Source: Caballeronia choica (lineage in GTDB: Bacteria > Pseudomonadota > Gammaproteobacteria > Burkholderiales > Burkholderiaceae). From it: a DNA stretch of 64,000 nucleotides. The position numbers were made by a program, and so were the translations under genes. The stretch is from positions 1 to 64,000 of the forward strand of contig NZ_FCON02000031.1 in the NCBI RefSeq assembly GCF_001544535.1, read 5' to 3'. The notes below the pieces were generated by a model. That model made no database searches. It was given only the letters and a program-made list of their open reading frames with translations, and was not told where the DNA came from. This document shows positions 34,615 through 42,985 of this stretch, piece after piece. Within the stretch, counting starts at the first letter, position 1. Every line of letters begins with the position of its first letter.

Positions 34615-35808
34615 TCACGCGGTGCGCTGTCGCGTGGCGTAATCGTTCAAAGCCAGCGTGAAGCGGGCGGGCTCCCAATCCTCGGCAAGCGCACGGTGCA
34701 TGAGTTCCTGCTGGCTTTCCGGCGCCAACCCGCCGACCGGTGGGTCGCGGTCGAGATTGGTGGGGAACGGGTAACCTTCCGCGCAGGATGCGATTACCGC
34801 AGCGGCTTCGGCATCACGGATTCGCCCCGACGCACGCCGCTTGCGCAATTCCGGATAAACCGCCTCGCACATTCTCCTGCGGTCGAGCGCTTCCATCGCC
34901 CGGCCATAAGCCGACGAGACCTGCAGCAGGTTCGCCATGCGTTGTACGTCCGCGGTGCGGTTCGCGCCAGCCGCATGGAACAACGCGGGATTGAAAAACA
35001 CGGCATCGCCCTTCGAGAGCGGCAGTTGTACGAAATGCGCCTCGAAATATTCCCGGAAATCAGCGCGACGCCATGCGAGATATCCCTCGGCATATCGCTG
35101 CGAATACGGCAGGAGCTTCGTCGGACCGCTCTCAACCGGCATGTCGCCATGTGCGACCGCGCCCTGGAGCGTGAGGAAGGGCGACATCCGATGCACGTGC
35201 GCAGGATAGCGTTCGGCCTTTTCAGCCGTCTGGAAGCCAAGATGGTAATCGCGATGTGCCTCTTGAGCGGCACCGCCGGGGCGCACCACGTTGACCTGTG
35301 ACGTCATCTGATAGCACGGTCCAAGCCACGCTTCCGACACAAGCATGAGCAACGGATTCGAGAAGTAATCCGTGAATACCGCGGGCGCTCGCAGGCAGAG
35401 CTTCTCCTGGGCGTTCCAGACACGGTCGTTCGCGCCCGCCTTGGCGAAATGATCGGCTCCGCCTGCGCCTTGCTCCTGCTCACTGCGGATAATGGATTCG
35501 AAAACAGCCGTGGCGTCGTCGACAGGTCTTGTATCGGCGAATGCTTGTCGAAGCACCAGCACCCCCGCGCCGTCGTGGAAGACGCGAGCCCATTCCGCCT
35601 GCAACTGCGCTTTCTGGGAAGCATCGCGCGTAATGCCTTCGAGCTGCCTGCAATCGTAGATGGGAATCCGCTGCGTAACTTCCGCCGCATAACGCGTCGG
35701 ACGATTGTCATCGGCCTCCAGGAGTTCGATGAACTCATCCAGGGCGCAGTCGCGCTCGCGGTACCAGTTCTGCGCCCGTTGTTCGATACGTCCCTCGCTC
35801 GCGCCCAT
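34615..35808 (-). CDS. Phytanoyl-CoA dioxygenase family protein
   Basis: This 397-residue protein starts at ATG 35808 with AGGAGAGG upstream. It has the Fe(II)/2-oxoglutarate dioxygenase facial triad pattern: HRD in AAQEAHRDYHLGF (about residue 185) and the distal His with nearby Arg in VFFNPALFHAAGANRT (about 275). The PhyH family hydroxylates small molecules, natural-product intermediates or CoA esters using 2-oxoglutarate and O2. The gene stands alone, so the substrate is open. A long N-terminal part of about 90 residues before the dioxygenase core is larger than in minimal family members. Confidence 0.82.
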   Translation of the reverse strand: MGASEGRIEQRAQNWYRERDCALDEFIELLEADDNRPTRYAAEVTQRIPIYDCRQLEGITRDASQKAQLQAEWARVFHDGAGVLVLRQAFADTRPVDDATAVFESIIRSEQEQGAGGADHFAKAGANDRVWNAQEKLCLRAPAVFTDYFSNPLLMLVSEAWLGPCYQMTSQVNVVRPGGAAQEAHRDYHLGFQTAEKAERYPAHVHRMSPFLTLQGAVAHGDMPVESGPTKLLPYSQRYAEGYLAWRRADFREYFEAHFVQLPLSKGDAVFFNPALFHAAGANRTADVQRMANLLQVSSAYGRAMEALDRRRMCEAVYPELRKRRASGRIRDAEAAAVIASCAEGYPFPTNLDRDPPVGGLAPESQQELMHRALAEDWEPARFTLALNDYATRQRTA

Positions 35809-35963
35809 GTCCCTCTCCTGTTTATGCGTCAAGCATAGTCTCGGGGATCGCCAGCGGGGTATCATTAATCCATCAAAAACACATCAAATCAGAGGGGGCC
35901 CGCGGTGGCCTCACTGCCCATTGAAGTCGCTGAGGCGACCCGCCGTAGACTCGATGCACGCCG

Positions 35964-36752
35964 TCAAACTGGCTCCGTTGTTCTCGCTGCTCGTTGTGGA
36001 ATGAGCGCCACGCTCACGACCATGAACGCGAGCAGGATCAGCGACGCATACAGGCGGCTCACGTGCAGGCCGCCCTGCGCCACGGGCTTGTCGAGCCAGT
36101 CGCCGAGCGTCGCGCCTAGCGGTCGCGTCAGAATGAACGCGGCCCAGAAGAGCGCGGTGCGCGACATCACCGCCCGGAAGTAGAGCGCGGCGACGATGAC
36201 AAGGCCCGCGCCGAAGATCAGCGCGCCGGATTCGTAGCCGAACCCCAAGCCGCCGCGGTCGTTGCCCGCAATCCAGTCGCCGAGCGCCGTGCCCAGCGTC
36301 TGCGAGAACAGGATCGTGATCCAGTAGAACCATTCGGCCTTCGGGGTCGTGACGCTTTGAACGGCGACGTCGCCTTCGGCCCAATACCAGACTGCGAGAC
36401 TCGCGGCAAGCAATCCGGCGACGATCGCGACGCCGCCGGGATAGCCCAGGCCAAGCGATCGATCAGCAAAGTCGGCCATTGTGGTTCCGAGCGTAGTCGT
36501 CGCGACAATGGTTGCCCAATACAGAAACGGCCGAAACTGATCAGCCTTGATCTGTCCTGAAACAAGGCCGATGAATATCAAAGCGAAGATTGCCGAACCG
36601 ATCAGATACCCAAGGTTCAGCGACATCGTGACCCAGTCGCCACCGGTTTCGCCGAGCGTCGTCGCAGCGATCTTGATGACCCAAAAGCCGAAGGTAAGCT
36701 GAGGAACTTTGCTGATCGCGTAATGCGCCGGGGTGCGCACGTCGTTTGTCAT
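35964..36752 (-). CDS. Four-repeat integral membrane protein (COG4705-like)
   Basis: This 262-residue, very hydrophobic inner-membrane protein has about eight membrane segments. It contains four copies of a 20-residue unit ending in an LG-x5-D-[WF] motif: TTLGETGGDW (ends at residue 40), TTLGTTMADF (95), QTLGTALGDW (160) and RPLGATLGDW (219). Each is preceded by an aromatic-rich helix such as WFYWITILFS. The spacing is 55-65 residues, roughly two helices per repeat. I recall this as the uncharacterised COG4705 family. The repeated acidic motif at a helix end suggests a symmetric channel or transporter with four equivalent sites. No partner gene is evident. Confidence 0.85.
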   Translation of the reverse strand: MTNDVRTPAHYAISKVPQLTFGFWVIKIAATTLGETGGDWVTMSLNLGYLIGSAIFALIFIGLVSGQIKADQFRPFLYWATIVATTTLGTTMADFADRSLGLGYPGGVAIVAGLLAASLAVWYWAEGDVAVQSVTTPKAEWFYWITILFSQTLGTALGDWIAGNDRGGLGFGYESGALIFGAGLVIVAALYFRAVMSRTALFWAAFILTRPLGATLGDWLDKPVAQGGLHVSRLYASLILLAFMVVSVALIPQRAARTTEPV

Positions 36753-36873
36753 GTCGAATGCCTTTCATTGGAAATGGGACTGCAACTCGCCTGGAAAGCC
36801 TTTGCGGCACAGGGCGCCCGCCCCTCCTTTACAGCGCGGCGTCCCGCTTCGAGTGGTATCGGGATAAGGGAAG

Positions 36874-37122
36874 TCAGCTTGCGTCGACCTCGACGTGCTC
36901 GGGATGAAGCCCAATTTCGTTGGCCGCCTTTTCGACTGCTTGCGACGAATCGAATGCCCCGAGAACGCCGATTTCCTCGGTCCCGAGAAAGAGCCGACCA
37001 GCCCATTGGCCGCCTGGGCCGCAGTAGATGCGCAGCGTGATTGCGTCGGAATCTGGTTCAAGCATTGATACTCCGTCGGATAACTTTTGCGGCGCGCCAG
37101 GCGCTGTGATTTTCGTTGTCAT
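36874..37122 (-). CDS. Small conserved-looking hypothetical protein
   Basis: I do not recognise this 82-residue protein. It has a mixed beta-alpha pattern (ITLRIYCGPGGQWAGRLFLG, then an SSQAVEKAANEIG helix) without signal peptide or membrane segment. Its ATG overlaps the stop of the 97-residue upstream gene by 4 bp (ATGA), which is good evidence that both are real and co-translated. The C-terminus LHPEHVEVDAS is acidic. Confidence 0.6.
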   Translation of the reverse strand: MTTKITAPGAPQKLSDGVSMLEPDSDAITLRIYCGPGGQWAGRLFLGTEEIGVLGAFDSSQAVEKAANEIGLHPEHVEVDAS

Positions 37123-37412
37123 TTCGAACCGTTCGCGAATTCAATGGCGGCTTGCTTGGCACGTTCACGCGCCTCTGCCTCCGTTTCGAATTGCTCCTCC
37201 AGTTGGTGCGCAGCGCTGACCGGCATGTGGCCCGTCTTCCTCCGATATTCATCTACCGAAAAGCGAGGACGCCACTTTCCCGTATCGTGAGTGAGGTCCG
37301 CGCTGTACCAGACCATCTTCACGGTTCCACGTACCGAGATTTTGATGGCCAACGCTCCATTCGGATGAATCGGCTTACCGGACGCCGGTTCGCGCTCAAA
37401 TAATCCTTGCAT
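37119..37412 (-). CDS. Small hypothetical protein coupled to the following gene
   Basis: This 97-residue soluble protein of unknown function has a beta-rich middle (GALAIKISVRGTVKMVWYSA), then RFSVDEYRRKTGH and a charged C-terminal helix (ETEAEARERAKQAAIEFANG). It overlaps the next gene by 4 bp on the same strand. Both small proteins share the idea of a short strand block plus one amphipathic helix, and they could form a pair. No family assignment is made. Confidence 0.6.
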   Translation of the reverse strand: MQGLFEREPASGKPIHPNGALAIKISVRGTVKMVWYSADLTHDTGKWRPRFSVDEYRRKTGHMPVSAAHQLEEQFETEAEARERAKQAAIEFANGSK

Positions 37413-37699
37413 GAATCGTGACCTGGTTTGCCAAGGGCGCGATAAAACGCCGAGTTATAAGCACGGGGCGGTGTGAGTCAGCGCGACAGCGGTTTGTCGA
37501 GCGCGTAACATAACGCGCGCTCCGCTGCGCGATGCCAGGATTGTCCCGCCCTTTCGCTTAAGTATTGCTTAAGGAAAATGGCCGTTGCTTTTGGCGCTCG
37601 GTCAAAAGGGTAAGCAGATCCAGTCAACCAACATGGGGAGGAGGTGCTTCCGGTGCTCACAAGTAGCGAGGCCGCGCGCTTGTCACCCGCAATCGATGT

Positions 37700-38422
37700 T
37701 CAACCTGGTTCCCCGCTGGTCGGGCTGGCAAGCGCACCGGCCCATGCCGAGCTTGCGTACTGCCGGCTTATTCGTTCACTCACCGCGCGTAAAGTTGCGC
37801 CGAATCCTTTCTCTGCCCGAGAATCAACGCGCGCACTCGTCACCACCCGGGCCGCCGCGCTCCATGCGATTTCGGCGCCGTCGTCGATCAAGGCGCGAAT
37901 GAGCGCAACGTCTTCGTTCCACGCGACTGGCGGAAAGCCGCCAACGCGCAGATAGGCGGCAGCCGTCAAACCCAGGTTCGCGCCGTGGATATGACGGTGG
38001 CCGTCCGCATCGGTATAGGTGGTGACGAAGTCCTCACGTACAGCTTCGTGATGCCCTGTCCAGTCGTCGATCTGAATCACACCGCATACCACCTCGGTAT
38101 TGCACCGAAGTTGACACGCAAGCCAGTCATCGGCGACTACGCAATCGGCATCGGTAAATGCGAGCCATTGCGCCCCGCAGGCCAACGCGACCCGCGCGCC
38201 TTCCGCTCGGGCGATGCCGACGTTCCGCGCTGTCACGCGTATCGTCGCGGCGCCGCAGGCTCGGGCCAGGGCCGCGGTCGCGTCGGTACAACTGTCGACC
38301 ACCACAAACGCCCGGACGACATAGCCATCCAACTCAGGGTGCCGTCCCGCGCGTAACACCGACTCAATGCATGCCGCGATGTTCGCCGCTTCGTTATGGG
38401 CAGGAATAACGACACCGATCAT
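37700..38422 (-). CDS. Family 2 glycosyltransferase
   Basis: This protein has 240 residues from ATG 38422, preceded by GGAG seven bases upstream inside the stop region of the preceding small gene. The GT-A fold begins MIGVVIPAHNEAANIAACIE, the nucleotide-sugar motif is FTDADCVV (the DxD-like metal site), and the later GAEIAWSAAARVVTSAR fits the acceptor region. It transfers a sugar from a nucleotide donor; product and acceptor are unknown. The stop of the upstream 73-residue coding region is only 2 bp from its start, which implies translational coupling. Confidence 0.88.
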   Translation of the reverse strand: MIGVVIPAHNEAANIAACIESVLRAGRHPELDGYVVRAFVVVDSCTDATAALARACGAATIRVTARNVGIARAEGARVALACGAQWLAFTDADCVVADDWLACQLRCNTEVVCGVIQIDDWTGHHEAVREDFVTTYTDADGHRHIHGANLGLTAAAYLRVGGFPPVAWNEDVALIRALIDDGAEIAWSAAARVVTSARVDSRAEKGFGATLRAVSERISRQYASSAWAGALASPTSGEPG

Positions 38423-38424
38423 TT

Positions 38425-38646
38425 TTATTCTCCGATGACATTGCAATCAGCGTCGGCGTTCAAAGTCCTGTGCCAATGGATCTTCAAGGGCAAGCGGCAT
38501 GCCCAGTCGCTGCTTTGCGCGTGCCCGGGAACGCGCCATGCGTAACGCTCCAGGCTGTTGTCATCGTCCAGGCGGTCCGCTGCCATTTGCCAGAGTCGCT
38601 GACTCTGAGAACCGGGTACCCGTCCAAGCGGGTGCTTCACGACCAA
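38425..38646 (-). CDS. Short coding region coupled to the glycosyltransferase (possible gene end)
   Basis: This is a 73-residue reading ending VIGE-stop, with the glycosyltransferase ribosome site GGAG overlapping its last codons and a 2-bp gap to the next ATG. The sequence RLDDDNSLERYAWRVPG and DWACRLPLKIHWHR looks like real protein, with charged and aromatic residues. Its start (GTG) has no good ribosome site, so it may be the surviving C-terminal part of a longer gene. Function unknown. Confidence 0.4.
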   Translation of the reverse strand: MVVKHPLGRVPGSQSQRLWQMAADRLDDDNSLERYAWRVPGHAQSSDWACRLPLKIHWHRTLNADADCNVIGE

Positions 38647-38762
38647 GGGGTCGTGAATGCCGCCCGGTGCGTCATCGGTGAATTCATCGAAGCAACCACG
38701 CCGCGCGGTGTTCCCCGGCCGCAGGCTTCGACGCGTCCACCATTTGTCTCGAGGAGAGATTC

Positions 38763-39647
38763 ATGTTCGTGCATAACAAGCGCCTCCAATACACCGTGCG
38801 CGTCGCCGCGCCCAATCCGGGTCTCGCCAACCTCCTGTTGGAGCAGTTCGGCGGACCACAAGGCGAACTGGCGGCCGCGTGTCGATATTTCACCCAGGCA
38901 GTCGGCGAGGACGATCCTGGCCGGAAGGATTTGCTTTTCGACATCGCGACGGAAGAGCTGAGTCACCTCGAGATCATCGGGTCGATCGTGGCGATGCTCA
39001 ACAAGGGCGCAAAGGGGCAGTTGGCGGAGGCTGTGGAATCGGAAGCCGAGTTATATCGGTCACTCACGTCAGGCGGGAACGACTCGCACACGACAGCCTT
39101 GCTCTATGGCGGCGGTCCGTCGCTCACGAACTCGGCAGGCGTGCCCTGGACCTCGGCCTACATCGACACGATCGGCGAGCCGACCGCCGACCTGCGCTCG
39201 AACATCGCGGCCGAAGCGCGGGCGAAGATCGTCTATGAACGGCTCATCAATGTGACCGACGACCCGGGAATCAAGGAAACGCTCGGCTTCCTGATGACCC
39301 GCGAGATTGCGCACCAGAAGTCGTTCGAGAAGGCGTTGCACTCTATTCAGCCCAACTTTCCGCAAGGCAAGTTACCAGGGGTGCCGGAATTTACAAGCGT
39401 GTATTACAACATGTCCAAGGGAGAGGATCGTGAGGAGGCCACGCGTGGGCCCTGGAATGAAGGCCCGGAGTGGACCTTCATTGATGATCCACAACCCGCC
39501 GTCGATGGTGGCGATGGGCTCGCAACAGTCGGGGTATCGGCCGAAGACGTGAAGGTTCTTCAGGCAATGGCGTCGCGCACCGCCTCGGACACGAGCGTTG
39601 ATCCGACAACTGGTGCGGATCTCGGAGCCGGCGCGGCGGTGGCTTAG
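38763..39647 (+). CDS. Manganese catalase family protein
   Basis: This 294-residue di-manganese catalase removes hydrogen peroxide without heme. The expected ligands are at Glu35 (GPQGELAAACRYF), Glu65 and His68 (ATEELSHLEI), Glu151 (IAAEARAKIVYERL) and His184 (TREIAHQKSFEKAL), almost the same numbering as the characterised bacterial enzyme. The ribosome site GAGGAG precedes ATG 38763. The C-terminal 50 residues are low-complexity and acidic (DPQPAVDGGDGLATVG). It is a monocistronic gene followed by a strong hairpin. Confidence 0.95.
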   Translation: MFVHNKRLQYTVRVAAPNPGLANLLLEQFGGPQGELAAACRYFTQAVGEDDPGRKDLLFDIATEELSHLEIIGSIVAMLNKGAKGQLAEAVESEAELYRSLTSGGNDSHTTALLYGGGPSLTNSAGVPWTSAYIDTIGEPTADLRSNIAAEARAKIVYERLINVTDDPGIKETLGFLMTREIAHQKSFEKALHSIQPNFPQGKLPGVPEFTSVYYNMSKGEDREEATRGPWNEGPEWTFIDDPQPAVDGGDGLATVGVSAEDVKVLQAMASRTASDTSVDPTTGADLGAGAAVA

Positions 39648-39662
39648 CGAGCGCTAAAACCA

Positions 39663-39689
39663 CGAGGGCGCCCCGTTGGGGCGCCCTCG
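39663..39689 (+). terminator. Strong hairpin after manganese catalase
   Basis: CGAGGGCGCCCC and GGGGCGCCCTCG form a perfect 12-bp stem with a 3-nt GTT loop, 16 bp after the stop. No T-run follows, but stem stability and position fit a terminator or mRNA 3' stabiliser. Confidence 0.65.
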
Positions 39690-39762
39690 ATTCGACCACC
39701 ATTCTTCGCGTGCGACGTTGACGCTTCAGAAGGAAAAATCGGGCTTTCTCAAGCGTTCTCGG

Positions 39763-40075
39763 TCAAGGCTTCAGCATGACCTTGATGCAACCATCCTCCT
39801 TGTCGCGGAATGTCTTGTACCTTCCCGGTCCCTCTTCGAGTGGAACGGTGTGCGTAATGACGTTAGGGTACTGCGCTCGAACCCGAGAAATTCCCTCGCT
39901 TGCATTGGTCGCCGTGGCCGCAGAAGATCGTAAAAGGAACCACCACGCGGTCTCCAACCTTCAGTGCCTTGTTCTCGGCGCCGACCCCCACGACCTCGCC
40001 CATGAATTCGTGGCCCATGATGTCACCGCTTTTCATGGTCGGCACGAATCCGTCGAAATATCGACGAAGGTGCTT
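39763..40075 (-). pseudogene. Alcohol/formaldehyde dehydrogenase remnant with large internal deletion
   Basis: On the minus strand, YFDGFVPTMKSGDIMGHEFMGE followed by [20 protein letters not shown] (about 40075 to 39905) matches the catalytic domain of a zinc-dependent, glutathione-independent formaldehyde dehydrogenase-like protein. The reading then shifts frame, and what follows is the extreme C-terminus of the same family ([18 protein letters not shown]-stop, ending 39763). The N-terminal 40 residues, the rest of the structural-zinc loop and the whole NAD domain are missing, so about 250 codons have been lost. It is non-functional. Intact relatives are common in Burkholderia. Confidence 0.7.
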
Positions 40076-40433
40076 CGCGGATTCAGCAAAGCATGTTCCG
40101 CAGCCTTTAAGCGGGAAAGCGAGCGATGCGAGGTTGTTTGGCTATGTGGCAATTCCATTGGAAAACCGTGGGGATTCGCACTGTCCGACCGCATCTATCG
40201 CGGAAGAATGACTACATCACTACCGTGAGCCACTGAGCGCGCACTTGTGTTCAGCGCGCCCCAAGAAGATTTTGCCGAAGTGCGACGACGCAACAGTATT
40301 TTTGCCTTCGGAGGAAATGTGCGTAACAATAGGATTTGGTCCCACGCGATATCTGGTCGATTTAAGGGTCATCTTCGGACTCTTATTTAAATCACGCTGT
40401 GGGGGACTCGTCGCCTATAGGAGATCGGAGTAG
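40076..40433. other. Intergenic region of lower GC without a supported gene
   Basis: These 358 bp lie between the dehydrogenase remnant and the next gene. Coding bias is absent and A+T rises near 40300-40400 (for example TTTAAATCACG), consistent with decayed sequence plus a promoter for the plus-strand gene at 40434. The ribosome site of that gene is GGAG just before its ATG. Confidence 0.35.
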
Positions 40434-40925
40434 ATGTTCGAGCGTTTAGTGCGGGTCAACGCGGCGTCGGATGAATCACAAGAAGTGCTCACTGCACGTA
40501 AAGTGGCCGCAATCGTGGCGACGCTGACGACCGATATTACGGGGTTTTCGAAGTTCGACCATCGGGTTCTCCCTAGGAACTTCGCGGACAAACTTGTCGG
40601 TTACATGCACGGATTCAGCCTCACGATCTGTGCCGCCTGGCGAATCACGGAACCCGGCGTGCCGCGCGCCGCAACGCGGATCGCCGCGAGTTTCGTTTTG
40701 CCGCACGTCGAGGCACACTACCTGGACCAGATCGTCAACGAAATTGGCTCGTGCGCCGAATTCTCCGCTGGACGCGAAGCGGGACTCGCGGATGGGAATC
40801 GCTATGTCGCTACCGGACGAAGAGGCACCGCTTTGATCGAGATGCTGATGGATCGAACCGGCGCCGCGGTTGCGCCTTTCGAAACCGATCGGGGCCTTTC
40901 CGGTCAGGTGAGCCAGGAAGCTTAA
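40434..40925 (+). CDS. Hypothetical protein
   Basis: This 163-residue soluble protein is one I do not recognise. It has no signal peptide or clear membrane segment. It contains a possible helical stretch (SQEVLTARKVAAIVATLTTD), a hydrophobic middle (SFVLPHVEAHYLDQIVNEIG) and a C-terminal MLMDRTGAAVAPFETD. ATG 40434 follows GGAG at suitable spacing. It stands alone between a pseudogene and an ABC exporter. A horizontally acquired orphan is possible. Confidence 0.5.
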   Translation: MFERLVRVNAASDESQEVLTARKVAAIVATLTTDITGFSKFDHRVLPRNFADKLVGYMHGFSLTICAAWRITEPGVPRAATRIAASFVLPHVEAHYLDQIVNEIGSCAEFSAGREAGLADGNRYVATGRRGTALIEMLMDRTGAAVAPFETDRGLSGQVSQEA

Positions 40926-41156
40926 AGACCCGCCCGCGGTCATTGCGGATGATTGCCTCGCTCATTCGCCCCCGGCCGGATTATCAATTGTCGGGCAACC
41001 GTATGGTTTGCCGTCGATCATCGCGTATTGGCTTCCCTGACAACCGATCGATCCGAAGGCACGCGTGGATGAGCGCCAGGCCTGTACGTGGACACCGCCT
41101 TCGAATCCCCCAGACTGGCACAATCGAGGAAATACTCGATCCGCCAGGGAATCTTC

Positions 41157-42935
41157 ATGCCAGACGACGTCCCGTCTTCGCCGCGTATCGGCCCCCTGTT
41201 TGCCCTGTTTCCCTTCGTGCGCCCTTATGCCGTTCGCTGGGCGCTCGCGTTCCTGGCGTTGGTGACGTCGGCGGGTGCCACCCTCGCGCTTCCGGTGACG
41301 TTCAAATACCTGATTGACCGGGGCTTCGCCGCGGGCGACCGGTCGCACATCGATCGCTATTTCCTCGCGCTATTCGTCGTTTCGCTCGTACTGGCCGGCG
41401 CCACGGCGCTGCGCTTCTACCTCGTATCGTGGCTGGGCGAGCGGGTCACGGCCGACTTGCGGCGTGCCGTCTACGACCACGTGCTGGAGATGAGTCCGCA
41501 GTTCTTCGAGACCACTCAGACCGGAGAGGTGCTGTCGCGGCTCACCACCGATACGACGCTGATCCAGACGGTGGTCGGCACCAGCCTGTCGATGGGCTTG
41601 CGCAACTTCTTCCTGCTCACCGGCGGCGTGACGATGTTGGCGGTGACCAGCCCCGTGCTGTCGGGCTACATCATCGCGACGCTGGTCGTGGTGGTCGCGC
41701 CGATTGTCATGTTCGGACGTCGCGTGCGGCGGCTCTCGCGTGCGAGCCAGGACAAGGTGGCAAACGCGAGCGCGCTGGCGAGCGAGGTGCTCAATGCCAT
41801 GCCGACCGTGCAGTCGTATGTGCAGGAGCCCTTTGAGGCGCGACGCTTTGCCGGCGCGGTTGAACTGGCCTTTGAAACAGCGCTCAACCGCATTCGGGCA
41901 CGCGCCTGGTTGACTGCCGTGGTGATCGTACTGGTGTTCTCAGCCATCGTGTTCGTCCTGTGGCTTGGGGCGCAGGCGGTGCTGGCGGGGCGGATGACGG
42001 CCGGCCAATTATCCCAGTTCATCCTTTATGCGGTGTTCACGGCGGGCGCCGTGGGAGCGGTCGCCGAGGTGTGGGGCGACCTGCAGCGGGCTGCCGGCGC
42101 CACCGAACGCTTGCTGCAACTGCTGACGGCGCGCTCGCCGGTGGTCGAGGCCAAGACCACGGTCGTGCTGCCGGCGCGCGGCGAAGGCATACGCTTCGAC
42201 AATGTCACCTTCTCGTATCCGTCCCGTCCGGGCATCGCCGCGCTATCGGGTCTCTCGCTCGACGTTCGCGCGGGCGAGCATGTCGCGTTGGTTGGACCGT
42301 CCGGCGCCGGCAAGACCACGCTGTTCCAACTGCTGCTGCGCTTTTACGACCCGCAGACCGGCAGCATTCTGATCAACGGCGTCCCGACACGAGAGGTGCC
42401 GCTCGCCGAGTTGCGCAACGAAATCGGAGCCGTGCTGCAGGAATCGGCGATCTTTTCAGGCAGCGTGCTCGACAACATCCGCTACGGCGCGCCCGAAGCC
42501 ACACTCGGGCAAGTGCAGCGCGCTGCCGAAATGGCCGCAGCAGCCGGCTTTATCGAAGAACTTCCGCAAGGCTATGACACGTTTCTAGGCGAGCGCGGCG
42601 TGCGCCTGTCTGGCGGACAGCGCCAGCGCATCGCGATCGCCCGCGCGATTCTGAAGAATCCGCCGATCCTGTTGCTCGACGAAGCGACCAGCGCGCTCGA
42701 TGCGGCAAGTGAACGGCTGGTACAAAAGGCCCTGGACAATGCCGCGAAGAACCGCACGACGCTGGTCATCGCGCACCGCCTCGCTACCGTGCAACAAGCC
42801 GACCGCATTGTCGTGCTCGAGCAGGGCCGCATCGTCGCGCAGGGCCGTCACGCCGATCTCCTTCTCGACTCGCCGCTCTATGCGCAGCTTGCTGCCCTGC
42901 AGTTCGGCGAGCCTCTGGCGAGGCACACGGCATAG
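41157..42935 (+). CDS. ABC exporter, fused membrane and ATPase domains (MsbA/LmrA-like)
   Basis: This 592-residue half-transporter starts at ATG 41157 with AGGGA upstream. Residues about 25-315 form the six-helix exporter domain (VTFKYLIDRGFAAGDRSH, MSPQFFETTQTGEVLSRLTT). The ATPase follows with Walker A GPSGAGKTT (near 386), signature LSGGQRQRIAIARAI (near 489), Walker B ILLLDEATSALD and the H-loop VIAHRLAT. It works as a homodimer exporting lipids, drugs or peptides. There are no neighbouring secretion genes. ABCB-type exporters with PRIGPLFALFPFVRPYAV-like N-termini are common in proteobacteria. Confidence 0.94.
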   Translation: MPDDVPSSPRIGPLFALFPFVRPYAVRWALAFLALVTSAGATLALPVTFKYLIDRGFAAGDRSHIDRYFLALFVVSLVLAGATALRFYLVSWLGERVTADLRRAVYDHVLEMSPQFFETTQTGEVLSRLTTDTTLIQTVVGTSLSMGLRNFFLLTGGVTMLAVTSPVLSGYIIATLVVVVAPIVMFGRRVRRLSRASQDKVANASALASEVLNAMPTVQSYVQEPFEARRFAGAVELAFETALNRIRARAWLTAVVIVLVFSAIVFVLWLGAQAVLAGRMTAGQLSQFILYAVFTAGAVGAVAEVWGDLQRAAGATERLLQLLTARSPVVEAKTTVVLPARGEGIRFDNVTFSYPSRPGIAALSGLSLDVRAGEHVALVGPSGAGKTTLFQLLLRFYDPQTGSILINGVPTREVPLAELRNEIGAVLQESAIFSGSVLDNIRYGAPEATLGQVQRAAEMAAAAGFIEELPQGYDTFLGERGVRLSGGQRQRIAIARAILKNPPILLLDEATSALDAASERLVQKALDNAAKNRTTLVIAHRLATVQQADRIVVLEQGRIVAQGRHADLLLDSPLYAQLAALQFGEPLARHTA

Positions 42936-42985
42936 CACGGCGTCGTGCGCGATCACATTGACTCCGAGCGAAGACACGGAAACTT

